From: an uncultured Fibrobacter sp.
GTDB lineage: Bacteria > Fibrobacterota > Fibrobacteria > Fibrobacterales > Fibrobacteraceae
Direction of reading: 5' to 3'
Assembly (NCBI GenBank): GCA_946186895.1
Contig: CAMHOW010000005.1
Location: 1 to 64,000, forward strand
Length of the DNA: 64,000 bases
The position numbers and the translations under genes are program-made. Of this stretch, positions 1 through 8,919 are shown in pieces. The first letter of the stretch is position 1; every line of letters starts with the position of its first letter. The notes below the pieces were generated by a model that was not told the DNA's origin, searched no databases, and saw only the letters and a list, made by a program, of their open reading frames with translations.

Positions 1-2
1 AT

Positions 3-503
3 GACGACGTCAAGTTCTCTTACGCAATGATTGACAAACTCAAAGAAATCGCCTGTATCGACCCGCAGCGTATCTACGCAACCGGTTTCTCGATGGGTGG
101 CGGCATGACGAACCACGTGGCCTGCTTTATGTCTGATGTGTTCGCTGCAGTTGCCCCGGCTGGCATGGACTTGAACAAGACCAACAGCGCCCAGTGCAAC
201 CCGACACGTCCAATTTCCATCATCATGTTCCGTGGCACAAACGACCCGGTCTGCAAATACCAGGGTGGTGATAGCGGATTCAACGATGGTTTGAACTTTT
301 TGGGTGCCGAAGGCAACTTCGTATTCTGGGCCCAAAAGAATGGCTGTACCGGTTCTCCGAGCAAGAATTCAGATGGTTGCGACGAATACTCCAACTGTAA
401 GGATGGCACGAAGGTTGTGCTTTGCACCAAGGAAGGCGGCGGTCACGAACAGGGCGACGCTAACATCGGCTGGCCGTTCCTGAAGCAGTTCAAACTACCG
501 TAA
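3..503 (+). CDS. CE1-type esterase (feruloyl/acetylxylan esterase or PHB-depolymerase-like), 5' truncated by window edge
   Basis: Frame is open from position 3 (DDVKFSYAMIDKLKE...); GFSMGGGMTNH nucleophile-elbow motif, late FRGTNDPVCKYQGG segment and GGGHEQG. Confidence 0.75.
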   Translation, partial: DDVKFSYAMIDKLKEIACIDPQRIYATGFSMGGGMTNHVACFMSDVFAAVAPAGMDLNKTNSAQCNPTRPISIIMFRGTNDPVCKYQGGDSGFNDGLNFLGAEGNFVFWAQKNGCTGSPSKNSDGCDEYSNCKDGTKVVLCTKEGGGHEQGDANIGWPFLKQFKLP

Positions 504-554
504 CAGGGCTTAATGTTAGGCCTGTTTCTTGTTGAAAACAGTAAATATTCAAGA

Positions 555-578
555 AAGCCCCCTATGTGGGGCTTTTTT
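555..578 (+). terminator. Rho-independent terminator-like hairpin between esterase and GH9 genes
   Basis: AAGCCCC-CTATGT-GGGGCTT followed by T-run. Confidence 0.6.
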
Positions 579-593
579 ACATATATTCAGGAT

Positions 594-2360
594 ATGAATA
601 TTCATAAGAACGCTATTGCTAGATTATGTGCAGTGGCCTTTGCCGCTGTCCCGTTTTCTTTGACCCCTACCTTTGCTGGGCCCCTGATGAATCAGCTGGG
701 TTATGCTCCCGAGGCTGAAAAGCAGGTGGTGATTCCCGGTAACGATGACAAGGGGCTCGAAGTTCGGGATTTGAACGGCAAGACAGTGCTTAAGCTCAAG
801 GCCCCCTACGTGCTCGAATGGGAATACAGTGGCGAAGAGACTCAGGTATTCGATATTTCTGCAGTAAAGACTCCCGGTACTTACCGCCTATTCCGCGATG
901 GAGCGTACATCGGTAACCCCATCACGGTGGGCAAGAACGTCTACGAGGGCGTTACCAAGGCGAGCCTCAAGTGGTTCTATTACCAGCGTGCCAGCATGCC
1001 TCTGGTGGCTCCTTATGCCGACAAGTGGGTCCGTGCGGCAGGCCATATGGACGACAAGGTTATCGTCTACGGTACCGACAAGGCCACGGGCGGCAAGGGT
1101 GCGGGAAAGGTCATCAAGTCTCCTCGCGGATGGTACGATGCCGGTGACTACGGCAAGTACATCGTGAATTCTGGCATTACGGTGTGGACCCTTTTGGATT
1201 TGTACGAGAAGTTCCCCAAGTTTGCCGATACGCTGAGCTGGGATGTGCCGAGGGAATTCCCGAAGCTCCCTCTGCTTCTGGAAGAGGTCCGCTATAATCT
1301 GGACTGGATGCTCACTATGCAGGACAAGGACGGCGGTGTCTTTCATAAGGTTTCGTCTCTGAAGTTTTGCGGGAGTGTGGCCCCTGAGCAGGATACGGCT
1401 CCCCGTTATGCCATTCTGAAAAGCGTTACGGCGGCTTTGGACTTTGCCGGCGTGATGGCCCAGGCCAGCGTGGTGTACCGGAGTTTTGACAAGGCCTATG
1501 CCGACAAGATGCTCAAGGCGGCAGAAGCGGCCTACGCCTGGGCAAAGAAGAACCCTGAGATGTTCTACAAGCAGCCCTCTGACGTACAGACGGGTAGCTA
1601 CGCTCCCGGTAACGAAGATGGCAAGGACGAGTTCCGCTTTGCGGCTGCAGAGCTTTTTAATGCGAAGGTAGCCGCAGGCGCCCAGGCTGATAAGAATGCC
1701 GCCAGCTATCTGGAAGATCTGAAGGCAAATTCCTTTACGCCCAATGGCGCCTGGTGGGGCGACATGAACATGATTTCTGCCTTCCGCGTGGCCTTTGCGC
1801 CCAAGGTGTTCGGGGATTCCCTAGCAGAAGCCGCCAAGAAGGTGGTGCTGAATGAGGCCAACAACTTGCGTGCCGTGGGCGATTCCAGTGCTTACCGCCT
1901 GCCTGCTTTTCCCTGGAGTTGGAACTGGGGTAGCAACAGCGCCATAGCAAACAATGGCATTGTGCTGATTCAGGCCTACATTTTGACGGGTGACAAGAGT
2001 TACTTGGATGGCGCCCAGCAGTGCCTGGATTATCTGCTTGGCAAGAACCCCATGGACATTACCTACGTGACGGGATTCGGGTTCCGCAGTCCTCGCAATC
2101 CGCATCATCGTCCTAGCGAATCGGACTTTGTAGACGATCCGGTGCCAGGCATGTTGGTGGGTGGCCCTCATTTGGGTAAGCAGGATATCGACCTGGAAGG
2201 CAAGGAGCATTGGAAGTGCCCGAACTACGCCGCTGCCGACAAGCCGGCCTTGGCCTACTTGGATGACCGCTGTAGCTACGCTACCAACGAGGTGGCTATT
2301 AACTGGAATGCGCCCCTGGCTTTCTTGGCGGGCGCCCTCCAGGCGATTTATAATAAGTAA
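594..2360 (+). CDS. Glycoside hydrolase family 9 cellulase with N-terminal Ig-like (CelD_N) domain, secreted
   Basis: MNIHKNAIARLCAVAFAAVPFSLTPTFA signal peptide; NQLGYAPEAEKQVVIPG; GWYDAGDYGKYIVNSG; YLLGKNPMDITYVTGFG...NPHHRPS; CSYATNEVAINWNAPLAFL. ATG at 594 preferred to upstream start at 513. Confidence 0.92.
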   Translation: MNIHKNAIARLCAVAFAAVPFSLTPTFAGPLMNQLGYAPEAEKQVVIPGNDDKGLEVRDLNGKTVLKLKAPYVLEWEYSGEETQVFDISAVKTPGTYRLFRDGAYIGNPITVGKNVYEGVTKASLKWFYYQRASMPLVAPYADKWVRAAGHMDDKVIVYGTDKATGGKGAGKVIKSPRGWYDAGDYGKYIVNSGITVWTLLDLYEKFPKFADTLSWDVPREFPKLPLLLEEVRYNLDWMLTMQDKDGGVFHKVSSLKFCGSVAPEQDTAPRYAILKSVTAALDFAGVMAQASVVYRSFDKAYADKMLKAAEAAYAWAKKNPEMFYKQPSDVQTGSYAPGNEDGKDEFRFAAAELFNAKVAAGAQADKNAASYLEDLKANSFTPNGAWWGDMNMISAFRVAFAPKVFGDSLAEAAKKVVLNEANNLRAVGDSSAYRLPAFPWSWNWGSNSAIANNGIVLIQAYILTGDKSYLDGAQQCLDYLLGKNPMDITYVTGFGFRSPRNPHHRPSESDFVDDPVPGMLVGGPHLGKQDIDLEGKEHWKCPNYAAADKPALAYLDDRCSYATNEVAINWNAPLAFLAGALQAIYNK

Positions 2361-2370
2361 TTTTCCTTTT

Positions 2371-2916
2371 ATGGAAGAACAAATCGACATCTTGAACCCT
2401 GACGGAAGCCCGGCAGGGTATTCTTGTGGGCGTACAGAGGTTCACGCCAAAGGGCTTTGGCACCGCACGGTCCATATCTGGGCTTTCGATAGAAAGGGCC
2501 GCGTGCTTTTCCAGCTTCGTAGCCACCTGAAAGAGAACAACCCGAACCTTCTGGACACCAGCTGTGCGGGCCATATCTCTGCCGGAGACGGAAGCCAGAA
2601 TGCGGCTATTCGTGAGTTAAGAGAGGAGCTGGGCCTAACCAAGAAAATAGAAGACTTGGAATACCTTTTTGAATCCACCCACGAAAGCGTGTTGAACGGC
2701 GGAACCTATTTTGACAATGAATACTATGATGTGTACAAAATAACGCTTACCGACGAGGAAGCCGCTCATCTGGTACCGCAACCCGGTGAAGTAGACGATT
2801 TCGTGTGGATGACGGTAGGGGAATTTCTGGAGTTGCAGGTTGCCCACCCCGAAAAGTTCGTAAGCCACCCGAAAGATTACAACTGGCTTGCAAGTATTGC
2901 TAAATTTCAGGCATGA
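2371..2916 (+). CDS. NUDIX hydrolase
   Basis: GHISAGDGSQNAAIRELREELGL Nudix box; ATG at 2371 directly after GH9 stop. Confidence 0.9.
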   Translation: MEEQIDILNPDGSPAGYSCGRTEVHAKGLWHRTVHIWAFDRKGRVLFQLRSHLKENNPNLLDTSCAGHISAGDGSQNAAIRELREELGLTKKIEDLEYLFESTHESVLNGGTYFDNEYYDVYKITLTDEEAAHLVPQPGEVDDFVWMTVGEFLELQVAHPEKFVSHPKDYNWLASIAKFQA

Positions 2917-3779
2917 TGTACAAGAAGGTGGCAGTTGTTGTGGAAGGCGGCGGAATGCGCGGCGCCTACACAGGGGGCATTCTAGATGTCTTCAACGAGC
3001 TGGGACTGCGCTTTGGCGGTGCCTGCGGTACCTCTGCTGGCGTAACCCACCTGTGCAGTTTCTTGTCAGAACAGATTGGCCGTAACTTTCGCATCGATAC
3101 GGTGCATTCCAAGTCTAGCAAATACATGAGCTGGTGGAACCTGATTCGCACCGGCGAGTTTTTCGAGGTGGACTACTGTTACCGACAGATTCCCTACGAG
3201 ATTGACCCCTTTGACATGGAAAAGTTTGCCGAAGCCTGCCAGTCGACAGAGTTTTACGCCTGCAGCTCGAACTTGGAAACGGGTGGCGCGGAATACCTGC
3301 GGGTTATGGACTATCGCGAAGAACACGACATGAACGTGATTCGCGCCTCGGCATCGCTCCCGCTGATGAGCCACATCGTAGAAGTAGACGGCATGAAGCT
3401 TTTGGACGGCGGCATTGCCGATAGCATTCCCTTCGAGGTTATGGAGAAGAAGGGTTTCGAAAAAATCGTGATTCTCTTGACCCAACCGCAAGGTTTCCGC
3501 AAGAAGCCAAATTCCATGATTCCCCTGTTCAAGCTGCTCTACCGCAAGTATCCGAAGTTTATCGAGGCGGCGGCCAACAGGCACGAGCGTTACAACGCTT
3601 GTCTAGATCTGATTGCTGAAAAGGAAAAAACGGGGAAGGTGTTCGTGTTCCGGCCCAGCGAGGCCATGCACATTTCTCGCCTGGAAAAGGACAAGTCCAA
3701 GCTGGTGAAGCTTTACAACCTGGGCCGCAAAGATGTGAACGCCCGCATGGACGCCTTGCTGAACTTCTTGGAAAAGTAA
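2913..3779 (+). CDS. Patatin-like phospholipase (RssA/YjjU-type)
   Basis: VVEGGGMRGAYTGGILDVF, GTSAGV nucleophile motif, DGGIADSIPF; ATGA overlap with upstream gene. Confidence 0.88.
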   Translation: MMYKKVAVVVEGGGMRGAYTGGILDVFNELGLRFGGACGTSAGVTHLCSFLSEQIGRNFRIDTVHSKSSKYMSWWNLIRTGEFFEVDYCYRQIPYEIDPFDMEKFAEACQSTEFYACSSNLETGGAEYLRVMDYREEHDMNVIRASASLPLMSHIVEVDGMKLLDGGIADSIPFEVMEKKGFEKIVILLTQPQGFRKKPNSMIPLFKLLYRKYPKFIEAAANRHERYNACLDLIAEKEKTGKVFVFRPSEAMHISRLEKDKSKLVKLYNLGRKDVNARMDALLNFLEK

Positions 3780-3788
3780 TTCTGTTTT

Positions 3789-4028
3789 ATGTCTGTGGCA
3801 GAGAAAGGCCGGCGCTATCGCCATTACAAGAAAGAGACCATGGTTTACACCGTGGTAGAGATCGCGCTGGACTGCGAGACGGTGGAACCTCTGGTGGTGT
3901 ACCGCAGCGAATACGAGACGCCCGACCACCCCAAGGGAACGCTTTGGGTCCGTCGTAAGGTCGATTTCGAAAGCACGGTGACGCTGCCTGACGGCCGCAC
4001 CGTAGATAGGTTTACACTTTTGCAATAA
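3789..4028 (+). CDS. DUF1653-type small protein
   Basis: RRYRHYKKETMVYTVVEIALDCETVEPLVVYRSEY...LWVRRKVDFES resembles the DUF1653 signature. Confidence 0.65.
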   Translation: MSVAEKGRRYRHYKKETMVYTVVEIALDCETVEPLVVYRSEYETPDHPKGTLWVRRKVDFESTVTLPDGRTVDRFTLLQ

Positions 4029-4052
4029 AGGCTCGCGCCGGTGCTGTCCCGT

Positions 4053-5537
4053 TTAAGGTAGCATCTTGCCGGTTTCGAGATAGCGGTTGTGCATCTCGAA
4101 GGCCCTGCTCAGCGCAAGGGGCATGTGCACGCCCTTGGCATGCTTGAGGCTGTATTCCAAGAAGTCGGTGAGCGGTTCTTTGAAATCGGGATGGGCGCAA
4201 TTCTTAATGATGAGCCGTGCCCGCTCTTCGCTGGCGAGGCCACGCAAGTCTGCAAGGCCCTGCTCCGTCACGAAAATCTGGGTGTCGTGTTCCGTTTGGT
4301 CCACATGGCTCACGTAAGGCACAATGCTAGAAATGGCGCCGCCCTTGGCCACCGACGGCGTCAAGAAGAATCCCAGGGCACAGTGCCTTGCAAAGTCTGC
4401 CGCACCGCCGATGCCGTTCATCATAGAAGACCCGCAAACCAGGGAGCTGTTCACGTTCCCGAAGATGTCCGCTTCTAGTGCGGTGTTCATGGAGATGACG
4501 CCGATACGGCGGATCACATCGGGGCTGTTGCTCACCTCTTGCTGGCGGATGACAAAATGTTTTTTCCACTCCGTCGCATTACGGACAAACTCATCTTGTG
4601 CGCCTTGGGAGAGGGTTAGAGCCGTTCCAGAGGCCACGCCCAGCTTGCCCTTTTTAAGAAGGGGAATGACAGCTTCTTGAATGACTTCGGTAAAGATGTC
4701 GATCTGACCCAAGCGTTCGTCGTTTGCCATGGCGGTGAGCACGGCGTTTGCCACTTTGCCCACGCCGCTCTGGTAGGCCATGCCTTTGGGGAGCCTGCCC
4801 TTGGATTCTTCGAAGCGGATAAAGTCTAGAATGCGTTCGGCGATGTTGGTGGATACGCTGTCGGGCTCTACGAAAGGCGTTACCTCGTCGAAGCCGTCGT
4901 TTTCTACGATGGCCACCACCTTGCCCCAGTCGATCTTTACAAGGTCGTCGCCCACGCGGTCCCCTGCGCTGTAGATGGCAAGCGGCTTTGCGTGGGGCGG
5001 AAGTTCCGGTAGGGCGATATCGTGAATACCCATATAGCTGTCGCCCAGACGGGTGTTCAGCTCCAGGATAATCTTTTTAGCACCTTCCAAGTAGCAGACG
5101 GAATTTCCACCAGAGGTAGAAAGGCAGATTCTTCCGTCGGGCAGTATGGCGCTTACCTCGATGATGGCGATGTCGGGCGTAGGCACGGCACCGGTACGCA
5201 CCAGGTAACCCATCTTTCCAAGGTGGGCGTCGATGTAACGTATAGAACCGTCGTTGATAGACTTGCGGAGGCTTGGATTGCTCTGGTAGGGCATGCGCAG
5301 GTCGATGGCGCCTGCACGGGCGAGAGCTCCGTCGCAGCTGTCGCCGGTAGAAGCTCCCGAGAACAGGGACACCTTGAAAGGCTTGCCTTCGCTGTGGAGC
5401 TTTTCGGCCCGGGCAGCCAGGGCGGCAGGAACCGCCTTGGGGTAGCCCGCCAGGGTGAATCCCGAGACGCCCAGGATGGCGCCGTTCTCGATCATCGCTG
5501 CGGCATCGGCCGCCGAGCATTTTTTACTTGCAATCAT
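4053..5537 (-). CDS. Acetyl-CoA hydrolase / succinyl-CoA:acetate CoA-transferase family
   Basis: SAADAAAMIENGAILGVSGFTLAGYPKAVPAAL; FGNVNSSLVCGSSMMNGIGGAADFARHC; VTEQGLADLRGLASEERARLIIKNCAHPDF. Confidence 0.88.
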   Translation of the reverse strand: MIASKKCSAADAAAMIENGAILGVSGFTLAGYPKAVPAALAARAEKLHSEGKPFKVSLFSGASTGDSCDGALARAGAIDLRMPYQSNPSLRKSINDGSIRYIDAHLGKMGYLVRTGAVPTPDIAIIEVSAILPDGRICLSTSGGNSVCYLEGAKKIILELNTRLGDSYMGIHDIALPELPPHAKPLAIYSAGDRVGDDLVKIDWGKVVAIVENDGFDEVTPFVEPDSVSTNIAERILDFIRFEESKGRLPKGMAYQSGVGKVANAVLTAMANDERLGQIDIFTEVIQEAVIPLLKKGKLGVASGTALTLSQGAQDEFVRNATEWKKHFVIRQQEVSNSPDVIRRIGVISMNTALEADIFGNVNSSLVCGSSMMNGIGGAADFARHCALGFFLTPSVAKGGAISSIVPYVSHVDQTEHDTQIFVTEQGLADLRGLASEERARLIIKNCAHPDFKEPLTDFLEYSLKHAKGVHMPLALSRAFEMHNRYLETGKMLP

Positions 5538-6607
5538 CCGCGGGCAAGCATCTCCATCAGTTCCTTGTCCAGGCGTTCCGGGTTGTTGTACTGCGCAAGG
5601 CTGTTGTGCAGCGATTCGCCCTTAGATACCAGGCCAAAGTCAAGATTCTTGTAGTTCCAGTAACTGTAGCCTACGTCAGCTTCCCGCAAAATATCCAAGA
5701 AGTCACGCATCCAGGCCAGCTGGTACTGACGGGCCACTTGTACGTACACGCCGAACTCGTTGCAGCTGACCGGCAGGTCGTACTTGGCGCGGAAATCCAG
5801 AGCGTTCTGGATACTTGCCTGCAGGCGAGCCTTGTCCCACACGCCGTATTCCACGTCTAGGCGGGTTGCCGCTTCTCCTGTGGGTGCGGCGTAGTCGCCG
5901 GGCCAGGGGCGTTCAATGTGGAAGAAGGGGTCCTGAATCCAGGCGGCCTTCTGGTGGGTGAACGTTACCGGTGTGTAGGTGTGGAAACTGTAGATGGCAT
6001 TGTCGTCATCCATGGGGGTCAGGAACTGGAATTCCTTGGCGCTGTTCCACTTGTTGCTACCCACCACGATGGTGTTCTTGGGAGCGTGCTTGCGGATAGC
6101 CCAGAAAAGTTCATCCTTCACCTTGTCCCAGACCTTGGAATCGCTACCAGCGGGCTCGTTCAACAGCTCCATCATTACGCGGTTCTGTCCGCTGTAGCGT
6201 TCAGCCATGTAGGCCCATACCTTGCAGGCGTCCTTGCGGGCGGCCGGGTCTGTGAAGAAGGCCTGTTCCTTGGAGCAGCCCAGGTGAAAGTCGTGTCCGG
6301 GGCACTTGTGCAAGTCCAGGATCACGTCCAGGTCGGCGGCCTGGATATCGGCCAGCGCCTTGTCCAGAAGCCCGAAAACTTCGTCGTCAGGAGTCAGCGC
6401 ATCACCCTTGAACAGGTTGAAATAATCCACCGGGAGGCGCACATGGTTGAACCCCGCCTCTCGGATGCGCTTGAAGTCTTCCATCCCTAGGAAAGTCTTG
6501 ATGTGGGGAACGAGCCCCGGAAAACCTACGGGATCCTTTTCTTCGATACAGTCGACTTGACTGAACCAGCCACCCAAATTCACTCCCCGTAGCCTTTCTT
6601 TTTTCAT
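5534..6607 (-). CDS. Glycoside hydrolase family 5 (cellulase-like), no recognisable signal peptide
   Basis: RGVNLGGWF; VRLPVDYF; VILDLHKCPG; MMELLNEPAG; YSFHTYTPVTFTHQ; CNEFGVY. Confidence 0.85.
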   Translation of the reverse strand: MKKERLRGVNLGGWFSQVDCIEEKDPVGFPGLVPHIKTFLGMEDFKRIREAGFNHVRLPVDYFNLFKGDALTPDDEVFGLLDKALADIQAADLDVILDLHKCPGHDFHLGCSKEQAFFTDPAARKDACKVWAYMAERYSGQNRVMMELLNEPAGSDSKVWDKVKDELFWAIRKHAPKNTIVVGSNKWNSAKEFQFLTPMDDDNAIYSFHTYTPVTFTHQKAAWIQDPFFHIERPWPGDYAAPTGEAATRLDVEYGVWDKARLQASIQNALDFRAKYDLPVSCNEFGVYVQVARQYQLAWMRDFLDILREADVGYSYWNYKNLDFGLVSKGESLHNSLAQYNNPERLDKELMEMLARG

Positions 6608-6650
6608 CTTTGTCTCTGTTGGTTAAGCCGCCGGAATTGACGGCAAAAAA

Positions 6651-6941
6651 TTATTCATCTACGATGTTCAGATCTTCGTCAGCGATGTTCAGGTCCTGGA
6701 TCACTTCCATGTCATCGGGCAGGTTGTAAAAGTCCACCACCAGGCCCACCTTCTTGTCTTCGTCTTTCTGCTTTTCGAACTGGACAACGTCGTAAATCTT
6801 CATCTTGATCACGGTATCGCCGGTTATGGGGATTTCCATGGTCATGCCCTTGCTGATGGGCCCTTCGATAATTTTGCCCTTAAACACGAGACTGGTCTTG
6901 TCTTCGCCCAGGGACGTCTTTTTCACGTGAAATACAGCCAT
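6651..6941 (-). CDS. Hypothetical protein, 96 aa
   Basis: Intact ORF MAVFHVKKTSLGEDKTSLVFKGKIIEGPISKGMTMEIPI; no recognised family. Confidence 0.55.
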   Translation of the reverse strand: MAVFHVKKTSLGEDKTSLVFKGKIIEGPISKGMTMEIPITGDTVIKMKIYDVVQFEKQKDEDKKVGLVVDFYNLPDDMEVIQDLNIADEDLNIVDE

Positions 6942-7028
6942 TATTTCTTAGCCATTATCATTTAATTTTTTTCAGTTTATTGTTTTTGTGGTCTACAAAA
7001 TACCACAGACAAAAGTTAATTTTTTTTC

Positions 7029-7847
7029 ATGGATTTATTGGTGGGTCGAATTCCTTTTTTGGTCTGTGCGCCGTTCTTTCACGGCTTTTTGGGTCGCGAG
7101 CGCGAATTCCCCCAGGTGCGTTTTGTCGATGGCCCGCCCAGTGTGCACAGCAGGGGCCTTAGAGAAGGCTCTATCCACCTTTCGCCGGCATCGTCCATTA
7201 CCTTTGCCCAGAAGCCTGGTGCTTTTGTGCTGTCGCCCAGGCTCTGTACCTCGTGCTCTTTCGAGGTACGCTCCGTAAAGCTCTTTTCAAGGTTCCCTAT
7301 TGAAGACCTAGGTGGCAGAACAGTGCGGCTTACTTCCCAGAGCCAGACCTCTGTGGCCCTGCTGAAGATTCTGCTTCGGGAGCGTTACCGGGTGAGCGTT
7401 GAATATGTGGATGGACTTGCCGCCTGCGAGAGCGATGACGCCTGCCTCCTTATCGGGGACTTGGCTCTGGAGGAATCGGAGCGGCACAGGTTCCCCTATA
7501 GCTACGACTTGGGAACCCTGTGGCAAGATTGGCAGGGGTTGCCTTTTGTTTTTGGTGCCTGGATTATTGAGAAATCGGCGTTGAAAGCCGAAATTAGGCC
7601 GATTTTGGAGCAATATCTGCTAGAAACAGAAAAGAGCGTAGAGTCTTTCCGCAAAGACCCTGCCGCCGCATTGGACCGCTGGATTTCAAGATTTCCTGTG
7701 AATCTGGACAAGAATTCTGTACTTGACTACTATAAAATTATAGATTATCATTTTACAGACGAAAGGAAAAAATCCCTGGAGGTCTTTTTCGGGTACGCCG
7801 CAAAGCTTGGCTTAATTGAAAAGGCACCGCCTCTGGAATTTTTATAG
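7029..7847 (+). CDS. mqnA: Menaquinone biosynthesis protein, MqnA-like (chorismate dehydratase, futalosine pathway)
   Basis: GRIPFLVCAPFFHG; LTSQSQTSVALLKILL; LIGDLALE; YDLGTLWQDWQGLPFVFGAWII. Confidence 0.75.
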   Translation: MDLLVGRIPFLVCAPFFHGFLGREREFPQVRFVDGPPSVHSRGLREGSIHLSPASSITFAQKPGAFVLSPRLCTSCSFEVRSVKLFSRFPIEDLGGRTVRLTSQSQTSVALLKILLRERYRVSVEYVDGLAACESDDACLLIGDLALEESERHRFPYSYDLGTLWQDWQGLPFVFGAWIIEKSALKAEIRPILEQYLLETEKSVESFRKDPAAALDRWISRFPVNLDKNSVLDYYKIIDYHFTDERKKSLEVFFGYAAKLGLIEKAPPLEFL

Positions 7848-7856
7848 GGGGAGTAC

Positions 7857-8726
7857 ATGAAAGAAGAAAAGATTCTCATCGTAGATGACAGCACCGAAAT
7901 CCTGGAAAAAAACCGGGAACTGTTGACCCAGGTGGGCTACAGCGTGGTGTCCGCCACCTCTGGCGAAGAAGCCCTAGCCCTATTGGAAAAGGGAACCTTC
8001 GACCTGGTACTCCTGGATATCAACATGCCGAGCCTGAATGGTTTCGAGGTGTGCCTGCGTATCCGTGAAAAGCATGCCCTCGATGACTTGCCTATCATAT
8101 TCCTCACTAGCAGGGAAGATTCTGATAGCATTACCAAGGGGTTCCATGCTGGAGCTTCTGATTTTGTGTGCAAGCTTTCGCCCACTGAAATTTTGCTGGC
8201 CCGTATAAACGTACACATCCGTCTTTGTCGCGCCCTCAAGTATCTGCGCGACATTTCCCTCACTGACGACTTGACCCAGTGCTACAACCGTAGGCACGCT
8301 ATCTACACCCTGCGTGAATGGTTCTCCCGTAGCAAGCGCTATGGCACGCCCTTCTCCATGATCTATTTTGACTTGAACGGTCTCAAGAGCGTGAATGACA
8401 AGTTTGGCCACCAGGCAGGAGACCTGTTGCTTCGTGCTGTGGTCAAGGCCTGTAAGGATCTGCTTCGTGAATCCGACGTGCTGTTCCGTATGGGCGGCGA
8501 CGAGTTCATGGTGCTCTGCCCCGATACCGACAAACCGGGTGCGTTAATCTGTGCGGAGCGCATGCAGAAGGCGGTAGGCGATATTACCATCGTAGACCAG
8601 AAGGTTTCTTTCGCTTATGGTATCGCCTATTCCGGAGAGGTGTACAAGGATATGGACGAGATGCTCCATAGTGCCGACGCCTCTATGTACGAGTGCAAAA
8701 AGAGAATGCACGCCGCACGAAAGTAA
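7857..8726 (+). CDS. Response regulator with GGDEF diguanylate cyclase domain
   Basis: ILIVDDSTEILEKNRELL receiver, LVLLDINMP, FLTSRE; FRMGGDEFMVLCP active-site motif. Confidence 0.93.
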   Translation: MKEEKILIVDDSTEILEKNRELLTQVGYSVVSATSGEEALALLEKGTFDLVLLDINMPSLNGFEVCLRIREKHALDDLPIIFLTSREDSDSITKGFHAGASDFVCKLSPTEILLARINVHIRLCRALKYLRDISLTDDLTQCYNRRHAIYTLREWFSRSKRYGTPFSMIYFDLNGLKSVNDKFGHQAGDLLLRAVVKACKDLLRESDVLFRMGGDEFMVLCPDTDKPGALICAERMQKAVGDITIVDQKVSFAYGIAYSGEVYKDMDEMLHSADASMYECKKRMHAARK

Positions 8727-8848
8727 ACTTTTGTTTACGTTATGGCCGCCGGTGCTCACCTTGTCAAGCCCGGCTTGGCAGGGCATCTCCTTTTTCTCAT
8801 AAAAAATCGGGAACATTTGTTACGCGTTACCGCGCTTTTCCTACATTT

Positions 8849-8869
8849 CCATCCAAAGTAATTGGATGG
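8849..8869. promoter_or_regulatory. Perfect inverted repeat upstream of FISUMP lipoprotein trio
   Basis: CCATCCAA-AGTAA-TTGGATGG, 8-bp perfect arms, about 50 nt before the ATG at 8920. Confidence 0.45.
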
Positions 8870-8919
8870 TTGGCGTCTTTGAACTGTTATGGCGCCCCAT
8901 CCGCAAAAGGAGAAACAAT

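Noticed and set aside
513-593. Upstream start for the GH9 gene
   Set aside because: The extension would translate through the terminator hairpin; ATG at 594 begins a proper signal peptide.
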